Origin: Lysinibacillus xylanilyticus
GTDB taxonomy: Bacteria > Bacillota > Bacilli > Bacillales_A > Planococcaceae
DNA length: 64,000 nt
Assembly: GCF_001183605.1 (NCBI RefSeq)
Contig: NZ_LFXJ01000005.1
Coordinates: 186,001 to 250,000, forward strand
Reading direction: 5' to 3'
Within the stretch, counting starts at the first letter, position 1, and every line of letters starts with the position of its first letter. The notes beneath the pieces were generated by a model. The model worked only from the letters and a program-made list of their open reading frames with translations. It was not told where the DNA came from and ran no database searches. This document shows positions 1-10,061 of this stretch, piece after piece. Both the position numbers and the translations under genes were made by a program.

Positions 1-513
1 AATAAATCTACACTAGAGGGAATATTATTAATTTGTTTCAAATTGAACATTGAGATCATAGATTTTTTATTAAAGGGAAAAAAGGTGGGTATAAATACTA
101 ATTCAATAAACTTATTATTCTCCAATAATGAAAAGTTACAAAGAGTATCTATACCTATAGATTTCCGTTTAATAGAAAAAAAACTTGAAGGTATTCTAAA
201 ATTAGATATCCCAATTTCAATGACTTTAGCTGCTAATCAAATTGGAAGAGATAGACGTGTTTTGTACAGAAAATTTCCAGTGTACTGTAAAATGATTTCT
301 CAAAGATATAGGAGTTTCACCAAAGAAAAGGCGACTGAACGAATAAATTTATTAAAAAAAGAAGTACAAGTTATTTTTCAGTTGTTAATTGATGATGGAA
401 TATTTCCGAGTAGAAGGGAAATTGAAAAGAGATTAGGTAAAAGAAGTGTATTTAGAGAAAGAGTACTAAAGGAATATTGGAAGAACTTATTGGTAGAACA
501 TAAGCTTATTTAA
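1..513 (+). CDS. TniQ/TnsD-like protein, C-terminal part (5' end outside window)
   Basis: The reading frame is open from base 1, so the gene begins upstream of the window. A TTG at 43 could be mistaken for a start but nothing supports it. The visible 170 residues resemble the C-terminal third of the intact TniQ at 5060-6415: a hydrophobic helix followed by IEIIDFLLKG, matching VSIEKILFKE there, then two basic helical repeats with the pattern GIFPSRREIEKRLGK. These C-terminal repeats are helix-turn-helix-like and in TnsD-type proteins contribute to target DNA recognition. The zinc-binding N-terminal domain is not visible here. Presence of a second TniQ suggests an extra target selector in the same Tn7-like element. 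Confidence 0.7.
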   Translation, partial: NKSTLEGILLICFKLNIEIIDFLLKGKKVGINTNSINLLFSNNEKLQRVSIPIDFRLIEKKLEGILKLDIPISMTLAANQIGRDRRVLYRKFPVYCKMISQRYRSFTKEKATERINLLKKEVQVIFQLLIDDGIFPSRREIEKRLGKRSVFRERVLKEYWKNLLVEHKLI

Positions 514-684
514 TAGTCAAAGGAAACGATTAACAATGATAGATTCAAACGTGTTTAAAAAGTGGATAAATAATTAAATTTAAACATAGAAACTGTAAAA
601 AATATAGAGAGTGAGAGTATCAGCACCAGCAAGGAGAGTTGGAGGGAGGAAACAAAATGTTAGTGTAAATATAGTAGTGGAAAA

Positions 685-1124
685 ATGGGCGATTTGAAAG
701 CCGTAGAATTACCGATTATATATAGTCTAACTGATTTCTTTAATATGAAGAAATCTAATATAACTTTTAAAAATGATTGTTCTGATAGAATAGTCTCCTC
801 TGGAAGAGTTAAAAAAGATTGTAAAAAAATTCGGAATTTTCTTAAATTTATAATTGCGGAAAAGAGGCCCTATTCAATTAAGTAAGATAGCGAATCAGAT
901 GGAGTGTGACAGAAAGCTATTAACCCAGATGTATGTACCCAAACGATTGCCAACAAATAAAAATGAATTATTTGGATAGCTTAGAAGTGAAAAAACAATT
1001 TAAAAATAATGCTATGAAAAAAAGTATTGATAATACAGTTTATACTTTAATGAAACGGGGTATTTATCCAAGTAGTGGGAAAGTAGAGGAAATAATAGGT
1101 AAGGGAAAGTACCAAGATTATTGA
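685..1124 (+). pseudogene. Decayed second TniQ/TnsD-like gene
   Basis: Two short open stretches (685-885 and 933-1124) with no good ribosome binding site lie between the partial TniQ and tnsAB. The second contains RGIYPSSGKVEEIIGKGK, which parallels GIFPSRREIEKRLGKRS in the upstream TniQ fragment, so it looks like a further copy of the C-terminal repeat. After the stop at 1122 the similarity seems to continue in another frame toward 1185. I read this as an eroded TniQ tail. The first stretch (685-885) is only tentatively part of it. Confidence 0.4.
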
Positions 1125-1187
1125 AAAGAGAAGAAATCATCGCTGACAAAATAATAATTAACTTGAAAGAAGAAGGGAGGAATAATT

Positions 1188-3884
1188 TTGAAAAAAGATT
1201 TAATGAAGCTGTTTCTTGAACTGAATATCGAGGAAAATGTAGTAAAGAAAATAGAGTGTATAAGAACATCTCAACCTTCACGAAAAGTAAGATCAAGTGG
1301 AAAAAATGTTTCTGGCTTTTATCCAAGTGAAAAAATGGGAGTAACAATTCAATTTGAAAGTAGGACCCTTGAATTAGCGGCTATCTATGAAAAAGAATTC
1401 GATTCAAATGTCGTTGAGTATTATGACCAACCGGAAACTTTTCCAATTCGATACCAAAATAAAGGGCGTAACACTGGACACTATTATACTCCGGACTTTT
1501 TCGTTATTGAAAAAGAATGGATAGGTTATGAAGAATGGAAGACTGAAAAAGAATTATCGAACTTGACTCTAAAGTATCCTGGTAGATATTGTATAGATGA
1601 AACAGGTGCTTTCCGATGCCCACCAGCTGAAGAGTATGCAAAAGCGTGTGGATTATCTTTTCGAATTCGCACTTCTAGCGAAATAGATTGGACACTCCAA
1701 AGGAATATTAGATTTTTAGAAGATTATCTAATTGGTGATAAAACTGCTGTTTCATCAACCAGGAAAGATCTTATTATTAATTTAATAGCTGAGAAACCAG
1801 GTATAAGTCTTGAAAGATTACTAAATATGAAACTTGATTTTAGTGCTGATGATATTTACCATCTTCTTGCACAAAATGAGATCTATGCTGATATCAAAGA
1901 AACTTTAATCACTGATTTTGATAAGTTCTCAATATATCTAAATAAAGAATCTGCGAACGCATTTTACAATATGGCTAATGAAAAAGTAAAAGATACATTA
2001 AATATATCAGCTCTCAACATTTATCCGTTACAACCACTCCTATGGTCAGCAGAACCCTGTACAATTTTAAGCATAAGCGAATCCAGTATTTCTATTATGA
2101 ATGGAGAACAGGAAGTTAAAATCCCACATGTTCTTTTTGAAAAACTATATCAGGAAGGTACAATAAAACCCCTCAATGATACTAATAATGAATCAACCAC
2201 TTCAGAAGAAGTTATAGACATTATACTTAGTGCTTCACCCAAAAGCTTGGAGGAGGCTAATCGTAAATATTGTGTTTTGCAAAACCACTGGAATGGCATC
2301 TCTTTAGAAGAGTTAAAGGTTAGTCCAAGAACATTTAGGGATTGGGTAAAGAAATACAAAGATGCCCAAAGTCAATTTGGAAATGGTTTTGTAGGTCTAT
2401 TAAACAAAAGAAATAATCAAGGAAATAGAGAACGAAAGCTATCTCCTGAAATTATAGAATTAATGGATGAATATATCAAAGAGAAATATGAAAATCCACG
2501 CAGTTCTAATCTTAATTCAATCTATAAACGATTTTATCAAGAATGTATAGATAGGGGATGGACGCCCCCTAGTAACGTTACATTTTGGCAAGCATCAAAA
2601 AAGAGATCCATCCATGTTCAAACAGAAAAAAGAAAAGGGCCGAAAGCTGCATATGACACAGAAAAGTTCTATTTTGAGATACAAACAACTACTCCAAGGC
2701 ACGGAGATTTCCCATATCAGATTTGTCATTTAGATCATACTGAACTAGATATTGAATTAATTTGTTCAGATACACATGAAAACTTAGGTAGACCTTGGCT
2801 CAGCCTATTAATCGATGCCTATTCCAGAAGAGTACTAGCGTTCTATTTAACATTCGATCCACCTAGCTACCGATCTTGTATGATGGTTTTGAGAGAATGC
2901 GTTAAGAGAAATTCAAGATTACCAAAAATGTTAGTAGTAGATGGTGGTAAGGAATTTCATAGTGTTTATTTTGATACATTGTTAGCCAAATATAATGTCA
3001 CTAAAGCACAGCGGCCGGGAGCAAAGCCTAAATTCGGTTCTGTCTGTGAAAGAATGTTTGGTACTACTAATACTGAATTTATTCATAATCTATTAGGGAA
3101 TACACAAATAATGAAGAAAGTTAGAGAAGTGACTAAAAAATTCAACCCTAAACATAATGCCATTTGGACATTTGAATCATTACACGAAATGATGGATGAA
3201 TGGTGTTATCAAATATATGATCAGCAAATTCATTCAACATTAGGTACTTCTCCAAGGAATTTTTATGAAAATCGATTATATAGAACTGGCAAGCGAGAGC
3301 ATACTTTTATTAGATATGATGAATTATTTGAAATAATGACGTTGCCCTCTACTCCAAAACAAAAAGCTAAAATTCAACCTGGACGTGGGGTTCGTATAAA
3401 TAACATTTATTATTGGGGAGATATGCTTGATCACCCGGAACTGGAAGGACAGAGTGTTTTTGTAAGGTATGATCCATTTGATATGTCTACTGCTTATGCC
3501 TATGTAAATAAATATTGGATTAAACTTAGGTCTGAAAATTTTATGCTCTTTGAAAATCGTACCGAAAAAGAGATACAAATGGCTACTATCGAGCTTAGGA
3601 AACGTATGAAGAATGCTGGAAAGGCTGTTGAAATTACAGGAAAGATAATTGCAAATTTCCTTGATTCAGCAGAGTCAAAAGAAGTTCTACAAATACAACA
3701 TTTAAAAGATAAGGCAGCGAAATTATCGACAAAAGTGACTGATGGGGAAGATAATCAAAGTAATAATAATGCTCCTAAATTTAAAGGAAAGCATCTTTCT
3801 ATTGTGAGTGAAGAAAGTATAACTCCTTCTAAAAAACAGGAGGAAATTGATATAAAAAAATTCATCACCTATGAGGAGTTTTAG
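1188..3884 (+). CDS. tnsAB: TnsA-TnsB fusion transposase of a Tn7-like element
   Basis: TTG start preceded by GGGAGG at 1176-1181. Residues about 50-180 form a TnsA-type endonuclease domain, with candidate catalytic residues E62, D103 (in YYTPDFF) and K118 (in EEWKTEKEL). Helical DNA-binding segments follow, then a TnsB/Mu-type RNase H core with D516 (HLDHTELD), D585 (VVDGGKEF) and E621 (CERMFG), a DD(35)E spacing. A C-terminal beta barrel and tail complete 898 residues. In Tn7, TnsA cuts the 5' ends and TnsB cuts and joins the 3' ends; fusion of the two is known in several Tn7-like lineages. It overlaps functionally with tnsC three bases downstream. All key residues are present, so the enzyme may be active. 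Confidence 0.93.
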   Translation: MKKDLMKLFLELNIEENVVKKIECIRTSQPSRKVRSSGKNVSGFYPSEKMGVTIQFESRTLELAAIYEKEFDSNVVEYYDQPETFPIRYQNKGRNTGHYYTPDFFVIEKEWIGYEEWKTEKELSNLTLKYPGRYCIDETGAFRCPPAEEYAKACGLSFRIRTSSEIDWTLQRNIRFLEDYLIGDKTAVSSTRKDLIINLIAEKPGISLERLLNMKLDFSADDIYHLLAQNEIYADIKETLITDFDKFSIYLNKESANAFYNMANEKVKDTLNISALNIYPLQPLLWSAEPCTILSISESSISIMNGEQEVKIPHVLFEKLYQEGTIKPLNDTNNESTTSEEVIDIILSASPKSLEEANRKYCVLQNHWNGISLEELKVSPRTFRDWVKKYKDAQSQFGNGFVGLLNKRNNQGNRERKLSPEIIELMDEYIKEKYENPRSSNLNSIYKRFYQECIDRGWTPPSNVTFWQASKKRSIHVQTEKRKGPKAAYDTEKFYFEIQTTTPRHGDFPYQICHLDHTELDIELICSDTHENLGRPWLSLLIDAYSRRVLAFYLTFDPPSYRSCMMVLRECVKRNSRLPKMLVVDGGKEFHSVYFDTLLAKYNVTKAQRPGAKPKFGSVCERMFGTTNTEFIHNLLGNTQIMKKVREVTKKFNPKHNAIWTFESLHEMMDEWCYQIYDQQIHSTLGTSPRNFYENRLYRTGKREHTFIRYDELFEIMTLPSTPKQKAKIQPGRGVRINNIYYWGDMLDHPELEGQSVFVRYDPFDMSTAYAYVNKYWIKLRSENFMLFENRTEKEIQMATIELRKRMKNAGKAVEITGKIIANFLDSAESKEVLQIQHLKDKAAKLSTKVTDGEDNQSNNNAPKFKGKHLSIVSEESITPSKKQEEIDIKKFITYEEF

Positions 3885-3886
3885 AA

Positions 3887-5050
3887 ATGGATGAACAGCT
3901 ATTTCCTAAAGACCTAATGCTTAAATCAGCTAATGAAAAAATAGATTACTTTAAAAATCTCACTGTGGCTCATCCCAATTTGATGAAGGCTTATGAAGAT
4001 TTTAAAAATAAGATTAGTGTTGCCGATAAAAATGAGATTTTACTTATTTTTGGACCCAGTGGTGTCGGAAAATCTACATTATTTAGTAGGATATTTGAAG
4101 ATTATACTAAAGAATATTTGACAGAAATGCTTCAAGACAAAGGATTTATATCTATTGTTGGTACAGAAGCAGTTGCACCTGATGATGGGCGTTTTGATTG
4201 GAAAGATTTCTATATTAGATCTTTGACAGCTCTAAATGAGCCATTAATAAATTATAAAGTTAATATTGAAGTTCATTCTAAAGGAATCGTGCCAACCGAT
4301 AAAAGTAAAAATGCTTATAGAAGGGCAATGGAAAACGCATTAATATATAGAAAGCCACATGCATTTTTAATTGATGAAGCTCAACATATTTCTAGGATAG
4401 CACGAGGAAAAAGCCTTAGAAACCAGATGGATACAATAAAGTCTCTTGCCTCCATTAGTATGGTTCCGTTTGTTTTATTTGGGACCTATGAAATTCTTAA
4501 ATTTAGAAATCTAAGCGATCAACTAATTCGTCGAGGAATTGATATACATTTACCGAGGTACAAAGCCGATATAGCAGATGACAGGGAGGCTTTTCAAAAT
4601 GTTTTGTGGACATTTCAGAAGCATCTTCCATTTAATGAAGAGCCGAATTTGATAGGCCACTGGGAGTATTTTTATTTGCATTCGGTAGGCTGCGTTGGCA
4701 ACATGAAGTTGTGGTTTAATCGAACACTTGATTATTCTTTATCTAAAGATATGAACAAAAAGACTTTGACTATAAATGATTTCGAAAAATTTGAACTTAG
4801 TTTAGAAAAGGTAGAGAAAATGGCGGATGAGGCAACCGAAATGGAGAAGTACGTAGAAGATAGCGATAATGAGTATAAGCTTAGGGAGAGAATTAGCCTA
4901 AAGCTTGGAATGGGTGCCAATCAAAGTGAAGAAATAAGCACATCTCATAAATCTTTGAAACAAAGAGGAAGGGTAGGTGAAAGAAAACCAAATCGAGATC
5001 GAATTGGAGTCGATGAATACAAGGATGCCAAAATAAATCCATCAAATTGA
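3887..5050 (+). CDS. tnsC: TnsC-like AAA+ transposition regulator
   Basis: 387 residues, ATG two bases after the tnsAB stop. Walker A GPSGVGKS at residues 56-63 and Walker B AFLIDEAQH at 159-167 identify the TnsC/TniB AAA+ family. The family assembles on target DNA, links the TniQ/TnsD target selector to the transposase and mediates target immunity. The C-terminal 80 residues are charged and low in complexity, as in TnsC tails that contact TnsAB. Co-transcription with tnsAB and tniQ is clear from the tight spacing. Confidence 0.92.
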   Translation: MDEQLFPKDLMLKSANEKIDYFKNLTVAHPNLMKAYEDFKNKISVADKNEILLIFGPSGVGKSTLFSRIFEDYTKEYLTEMLQDKGFISIVGTEAVAPDDGRFDWKDFYIRSLTALNEPLINYKVNIEVHSKGIVPTDKSKNAYRRAMENALIYRKPHAFLIDEAQHISRIARGKSLRNQMDTIKSLASISMVPFVLFGTYEILKFRNLSDQLIRRGIDIHLPRYKADIADDREAFQNVLWTFQKHLPFNEEPNLIGHWEYFYLHSVGCVGNMKLWFNRTLDYSLSKDMNKKTLTINDFEKFELSLEKVEKMADEATEMEKYVEDSDNEYKLRERISLKLGMGANQSEEISTSHKSLKQRGRVGERKPNRDRIGVDEYKDAKINPSN

Positions 5051-5059
5051 GGTGATTAA

Positions 5060-6415
5060 ATGCTTACCTTATGGAATAATGAAAACATTAAAAGGCCTGA
5101 GAGGAGTATATGCTATCCATTAGAACCAATGTATAAAGATAGTATAGATGTTGAGAGTTTGACTAGTTATATCCAACGGATTTCTGATGCTCATACTATA
5201 GCAGTTTCAAGTCTAGTTAAGCATTTAATATTTCCAACTATATATGCAGATGACACTCAGGAATTTACCGTTAATAAACTTTATGATTCGTATTATAAAT
5301 CATATGCTACAAATGGATATAATCAACAGGCTTCATTTATTTTGTATGCATTGAGGAAATTAACAGGTAGAAAAGACTTATATGATTTAACATGGTTGAA
5401 GATAGCGCCATTGTTATCTCAAGGTGATATTAAAGTTTCAAGGCATTGGTGTCCCGCTTGTATATATGAACAAAAAAATGAAAATATGGCCTATGAAAAG
5501 CTTATATGGTCCCTAAATTCAGTTACACTATGTTTAATTCATAATTGTAATTTGGAATCAATTTGTCCGTTCTGTAAAAAGGAAAACAAACAGTTAGATT
5601 TGTATTCTGTAATTGGTTATTGTTCGAAATGTAAGAATTGGTTAGGTTCTAATCTTGTAATAAATAATAATACATGTGAAGAAACTAGAGAATGGCAGAA
5701 GTGGGTATACAAAAATGTAGAAGAACTTATGAAAAGTGAAATGCAAGAGTTTCTCAATCGTGAAAATATTTTAAATGCAATAAGTGATTTGTTAACTAAA
5801 AATTTCAATCCGACTAATAATTCGATATTCAATTTGGCGAAAAATATGGGTTTTAATAGAGCAGTTTTAGCCCAATGGAAAAACAAATCTAAGAAGATCT
5901 CTTTTGAATCATTATTAATATTAAGTTTTTGCGTAAATGTTTCTATAGAAAAAATTCTATTTAAAGAAAATGAGTTTAGTATAAATATCAATCAAATTAG
6001 ACCTATTAAAAAGGATATTTTTAACAAAAAGAGTTTTATTAGACTTAGCATTGAAGAAAAAAGAATTGCAATGAATCAGTATATTAATAGCGAAGAGTAT
6101 CCACCGCTTAAATTAAGTGATGTAACTAAACAAATTGGATATAAAAGCAATGAATCATTAAGGGCGTTTTTTCCAGATGAATGTCGATTTATAAGCGCTA
6201 GATATAAAGCATATAAATCGAAAGAAAAAATTGAACAAGTAAAAAAAATAAAACAGCAAATTAATGAATGCGTTTCTACTGCTTTTGAAGAAGGGAAAGT
6301 GCTTAATAAGAATTACATTTATAGCAAAGTTAAAATAGGGAAGAAATTTGCAGAGCCTGAAATTCGAGATTACATAAAAGAAGTTCTAGAACTTCGTAGT
6401 AAAGACTTTTATTAA
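5060..6415 (+). CDS. tniQ: TniQ/TnsD-family target selector
   Basis: 451 residues, ATG with GAGGTGATTAA upstream, nine bases after tnsC. The TniQ zinc-binding part is visible as CPAC (131-134), C158/H161, CPFC (169-172) and CSKC (188-191). The C-terminal half (about 230-451) carries repeated helix-turn-helix-like units that should read DNA sequence, as in TnsD. No TnsE or Cas gene is nearby, so targeting is probably protein-directed to a fixed site. Since the element ends inside comGA, this protein or the partial homologue at 1-513 is the likely comGA reader; that is inference. Confidence 0.85.
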   Translation: MLTLWNNENIKRPERSICYPLEPMYKDSIDVESLTSYIQRISDAHTIAVSSLVKHLIFPTIYADDTQEFTVNKLYDSYYKSYATNGYNQQASFILYALRKLTGRKDLYDLTWLKIAPLLSQGDIKVSRHWCPACIYEQKNENMAYEKLIWSLNSVTLCLIHNCNLESICPFCKKENKQLDLYSVIGYCSKCKNWLGSNLVINNNTCEETREWQKWVYKNVEELMKSEMQEFLNRENILNAISDLLTKNFNPTNNSIFNLAKNMGFNRAVLAQWKNKSKKISFESLLILSFCVNVSIEKILFKENEFSININQIRPIKKDIFNKKSFIRLSIEEKRIAMNQYINSEEYPPLKLSDVTKQIGYKSNESLRAFFPDECRFISARYKAYKSKEKIEQVKKIKQQINECVSTAFEEGKVLNKNYIYSKVKIGKKFAEPEIRDYIKEVLELRSKDFY

Positions 6416-6568
6416 AAGTGTTGCAAAATCACTAATTATTCCAGTGAAGTGAATCCAACAATTAGCTTCGAGACCAGATACAATAAGTTTTAGAGTTCCC
6501 TCCTTTTTATTGATATACTGGGAATTTTATTCTGTTGAATGCCTACAATCGATTATAATTGTGGGCAA
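6416..6568. other. Intergenic tail of tns operon
   Basis: AT-rich sequence between tniQ and the repeated end sequence. No open frame of note and no convincing terminator. Confidence 0.4.
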
Positions 6569-6755
6569 TTATTTAATTATCTACATAATGAACTTACTAG
6601 TTGTCTATTGTAAATCGTTAATCATACATATGCCAAAAGTTATAGGTAAATTCAATGGAAATTAATATAACCATTTTAAATACATTGGGTATTAAAACCA
6701 AGTAGCCTGAAAGGGTTGGTATTATTGTGTTGGCGAATATATACTTAAAATCACA
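6569..6755 (+). repeat. Internal copy of Tn7-like transposon end
   Basis: This stretch is a close direct copy of 14395-14633. Both share the blocks CTACATAATGAACTTACTAG, TAATCATACATATGCCAAAA and GGGTATTAAAACCAAGTAG and finish with ACTTAAAATCACA. The copy here is about 50 bases shorter because the partial duplication of the CATATGCCAAAAGT block is missing. Repeated short blocks near a terminal ACA are what TnsB-bound ends look like. Eight bases later a TGTGACG occurs at 6764, which may be the opposite-facing terminus of a second element. Confidence 0.65.
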
Positions 6756-6791
6756 AAAAAATTTGTGACGTAGTTATATGGTTGATTTACT

Positions 6792-6835
6792 AATACCAAG
6801 TAGAGATTATTAATTTATAATCTCTACTTGGTATT
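6792..6835. terminator. Bidirectional terminator, 18-bp perfect stem
   Basis: Two 18-base arms (6792-6809 and 6818-6835) are perfectly complementary around an 8-base loop. The right arm overlaps the 3' end of the helicase gene on the minus strand. It sits between convergent transcription units, so it probably terminates both. Confidence 0.75.
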
Positions 6836-7951
6836 TTAATTTTTGATTACATAGTCTATTTTTAATGGTTTAAAATCTTTATCTTTTATAAAATACACTT
6901 CATGTGTTGCTCGTGTAATTGCTACATATAAGGTATTTATTTGAGTGGGGGATAATTTTTTAGGTGAGAAATTGTCTTCAAATAAATTATCAAAAGTGCT
7001 TGTTAAAATAATACATGTTTTTTTATAAGTATCACCTTTAGAATATCCCCAATTAATATTGGGAAGACATGTATATTTGGCACTTTCTCTATAAAATAAT
7101 TTCTTTATTGATGTATCGTTTAGAACATCTTTAATTTGAGATTCAGTAGTAAGTAAATCATAATGGCCTTTAATCTCACTTATAGAATCAATATATATTT
7201 TTAATTTACTATTTATAAGTTTACAAATTTCTTTCGGGACTCGTCTACTTTTTATTAAAGTTGTCTCATCGATTACAGTATCATTAGGAAATAAATTTAT
7301 GTAGTCTTCTTTAGTGATATAACGTTTTCCATTTTTAAATGGCTTACTAGAGATTGTGTTAGATTTGCTAACAGAATGTTGATGAAAATCCCCTACAGCA
7401 AATACTTCAATCTCTTTATTTTTTATAAAATACTGTAGCAGTGTAAAATCAGCATCCATAAAATCTTGTAATTCATCGAAATATATACAATCACAAAATT
7501 TAATAATACGTTGTAAAATTATTTTTTTTACTGAATTTTTTTGATCGTTGAACAAAGATGACATTCTTGATACATAATACTTACCAAAATAAATATAGTG
7601 CTTTAGTTCAACTTTTTTATTATATTTGGGGTTAGGTTTCTTATCAACAGTCTGGGGTTCAGGTGTTTTTTTTACTTCAACACCAGTAGTAATAAAACCT
7701 TCATGATTTCCAATTTTTAAAATTGGTTCCAAAGGTTTTAACAGCCATCTGTATATAAAACTAGAAAAAGTTATTACCTTGGTATTAATAGGGATTTCGC
7801 CAAATTTTTTTATGATTTCTTTTTGTAAGTTTGCTACATTTTGATTTGTATAAGTGATAACTAAATTTTTCTTATTAGGGTCTAAATGGTTAGCGACGTA
7901 GTATGTTTTTCCTGAACCTGCTGCGGCAAGCATTATTGTTGAATTAGCCAT
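6836..7951 (-). CDS. UvrD/PcrA-like helicase of a Gabija-like pair (GajB-like)
   Basis: 371 residues. Start ATG follows GGAGGGCATTGA on the minus strand and overlaps the end of the upstream OLD-family gene by 19 bases. Superfamily 1 motifs are present: Walker A AAAGSGKT (residues 9-16), DEXQ-type YFDELQDF (about 162), motif III AVGDFHQ (about 184) and motif VI YVAITRA (about 344). It is much shorter than a full UvrD (about 700) and shorter than the described GajB (near 494 residues, from memory), so accessory 1B/2B regions must be reduced. Pairing with a TOPRIM-containing OLD ATPase is the hallmark of class 2 OLD loci and the Gabija anti-phage system. Confidence 0.8.
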   Translation of the reverse strand: MANSTIMLAAAGSGKTYYVANHLDPNKKNLVITYTNQNVANLQKEIIKKFGEIPINTKVITFSSFIYRWLLKPLEPILKIGNHEGFITTGVEVKKTPEPQTVDKKPNPKYNKKVELKHYIYFGKYYVSRMSSLFNDQKNSVKKIILQRIIKFCDCIYFDELQDFMDADFTLLQYFIKNKEIEVFAVGDFHQHSVSKSNTISSKPFKNGKRYITKEDYINLFPNDTVIDETTLIKSRRVPKEICKLINSKLKIYIDSISEIKGHYDLLTTESQIKDVLNDTSIKKLFYRESAKYTCLPNINWGYSKGDTYKKTCIILTSTFDNLFEDNFSPKKLSPTQINTLYVAITRATHEVYFIKDKDFKPLKIDYVIKN

Positions 7952-9522
7952 TCAATGCCCTCCTTAATATAGTCTGGGAGAATTGTATTTTTATAAGATC
8001 CTTCGGTAGTAATATATAATGCACTTTCTGTTTTGTTCTTTAACATGTAAGCTAAATCTTTATCACAAGGTTGCTTTCTATATTCAGCATGTGTACCAGG
8101 TTTCTTATCGGAAATTTCTTTAAGTATCGCTTTATTTTTATTATAAAGACAAACCTCAAAGGTAAATTCCTCAGGTGTATTTGCGCATTTTATAAGTATG
8201 CTTTGTCCAAAAGTAGCACTATTAAATAGCTGAATCTCATCGATAGTTTCTTGATTGCCATCATTGTCTGTTACTACTAATAAATGATTTTTTATTATTT
8301 TTGAAACTTCTATGTAGTGTTTATATGTAATGCCACCACCAGATAAAATCTCTATTTTCATATCGTCTAATGAGCTTGTAAATGAATTTTTAGTAAGGAA
8401 AGGTAAAAGAATGTACTCACTGTTACCTTCTACAAGAATTATTTTTTTCGATAAAATAAAATTTAACAATTGCATATTGTCAGTTTTCATAAAATAATCA
8501 GCTGTTTCATCATCCACATCTTTTAAAGAATGACAAGTATCGTTGCTTATCCATAATGTATTTTTTAGATTCAATCTACTTACGATTAATGGGTTGTGAG
8601 TAGTGATAATCATTTGGGCCTGTCCACACATATGTTGAATGTCGTTTATTAGTTTACGAGTGTTAACATAACTCAAATGATTTTCAGGTTCTTCTAACAT
8701 TATTAAATCACTATTAACTTCTAATGCAATTTCTGTTTTAATAAGATTTTCTTTGCCTTTACCTTTATTTTGGATCGAGATACCTTCACTTTTTAAATCA
8801 ACTAAGTTTTCTAATATGGTTTTATTTTCATCTATTCCTAGTGTATAGTCCTTGATTGCTAAATCATCATTATTTTCTAGAATGAATTTTGAAATATTTC
8901 TTTTAAATTGATGAGATAGATTTTGACGCTTTTGGGGTTCTGTATTAGCGTTAAAAATCCTTTTAGCATACGAATCAAATAGATTGTTTTTTCTTATAGA
9001 ATTATCTATAAGTACATTTTTTATAGGGCATTTTTTATTAATATATTTTCTACCAGAGAAAGTAGTCCACTCAGCTATATAGTAATCTGTAGGGATAAAA
9101 TTCTCATTTAAAGTATCTATTTGTGTAGTCTCAAATAATTCTCTATAATTTTGATCGAATTTATAACTAAAAGTAATGCCGTTTTTTAATTGAGATTCGT
9201 ATGAGGAATGTAAACCATTAAAGTATTCATTCTCTATCTCATTTTCAGTTTCGTCATTAAATATTAATTCAATTTTAATTTCTGGTAGATTGTCTAAGAT
9301 AGGGTTAGTATTAAAAGCTTCTATGTTGTTGAGATGAAAGTATTTTTCAAAGTTATTAGTGTTATTAAATAATCTTTGATTTAAAACAATATCTATTGCT
9401 TCTAATATCGTGCTTTTACCAGCTTCATTCTCTCCTATTATTACATTAATATGTTCATTAAATTCTAAGTCAAATGTTTCAAACTTTTTAAAGCCCCATA
9501 TTTTTAATTGTTTAATATACAT
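7933..9522 (-). CDS. OLD-family ATPase with TOPRIM nuclease domain (GajA-like)
   Basis: 529 residues; ATG preceded by a strong GGAGG. An ABC/SMC-type ATPase starts at residue 1 with Walker A IIGENEAGKST (about 28-38), and Walker B LIMLEEPENHL lies near 272. The TOPRIM domain follows, with ILVEGNSEYIL (about 360; catalytic Glu) and VVTDNDGNQE (about 416; metal-binding Asp pair). In Gabija, GajA is a sequence-specific nicking nuclease regulated by nucleotides and works with the UvrD-like GajB. The gene is first in a two-gene minus-strand operon and lies in the cargo of a Tn7-like element, which fits a defence role. Gabija-like is my family reading, not a verified assignment. Confidence 0.82.
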   Translation of the reverse strand: MYIKQLKIWGFKKFETFDLEFNEHINVIIGENEAGKSTILEAIDIVLNQRLFNNTNNFEKYFHLNNIEAFNTNPILDNLPEIKIELIFNDETENEIENEYFNGLHSSYESQLKNGITFSYKFDQNYRELFETTQIDTLNENFIPTDYYIAEWTTFSGRKYINKKCPIKNVLIDNSIRKNNLFDSYAKRIFNANTEPQKRQNLSHQFKRNISKFILENNDDLAIKDYTLGIDENKTILENLVDLKSEGISIQNKGKGKENLIKTEIALEVNSDLIMLEEPENHLSYVNTRKLINDIQHMCGQAQMIITTHNPLIVSRLNLKNTLWISNDTCHSLKDVDDETADYFMKTDNMQLLNFILSKKIILVEGNSEYILLPFLTKNSFTSSLDDMKIEILSGGGITYKHYIEVSKIIKNHLLVVTDNDGNQETIDEIQLFNSATFGQSILIKCANTPEEFTFEVCLYNKNKAILKEISDKKPGTHAEYRKQPCDKDLAYMLKNKTESALYITTEGSYKNTILPDYIKEGIEWLIQQ

Positions 9523-10061
9523 AAAAACCTCCTAATTATCGCCTTTATTGTATATGATATCATAAAACGGATTTCGGTTAATATTGGGTGACAAATGAGA
9601 TTTAAGGGTTCTATGATTTTAATCCAAAATTATTAGTTTATTTAAAACAGAGAAACACCGTGCGTACCGAGAAGGTGCGCTTATTTTTTTATATTTCGGG
9701 CTTACAAAAGTAAGATGAACAGTGGCTCGTTCGCTACATTATCCATACTTGATATTAGAATTTGACTCGGATGAGAACACATATGGAACATTCGGATCAA
9801 ATGCTAATTTAAATGAAGGAATCAACTCATTTATTCTTTCTTGTGCCTGTATTTCAACTACTTGTCCTAGTTCGTCTAAAAGTAGTTTCTCTTCCAAAGA
9901 TCCTTCCTTGGTGATTCATACTTTTCTGACTTTAAATTTTTAAGTAGAAACATATTTCCTGAAAATTTCCAACATATAACTTATATTATGTATAATAAAG
10001 TTGATGATTATAAAATAAGGTTATTATAGTAGAAAAAGTAACATTTAATGGAGGGCTTAAT
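9523..10061. other. Divergent intergenic region of the two defence loci
   Basis: About 540 bases between the start codons of the GajA-like gene (minus) and the phosphoesterase gene (plus). It should hold both promoters; AT-rich palindromic TATATGATATCATA at about 9550-9563 is close to the minus-strand start. An open stretch at 9722-9943 has no ribosome binding site and odd composition, and I do not call it a gene. Confidence 0.4.

Noticed and set aside
9722..9943. 73-codon frame between the two defence loci
   Set aside because: No ribosome binding site, Ser/Cys-rich composition unlike neighbours; likely chance or an eroded gene on the other strand.
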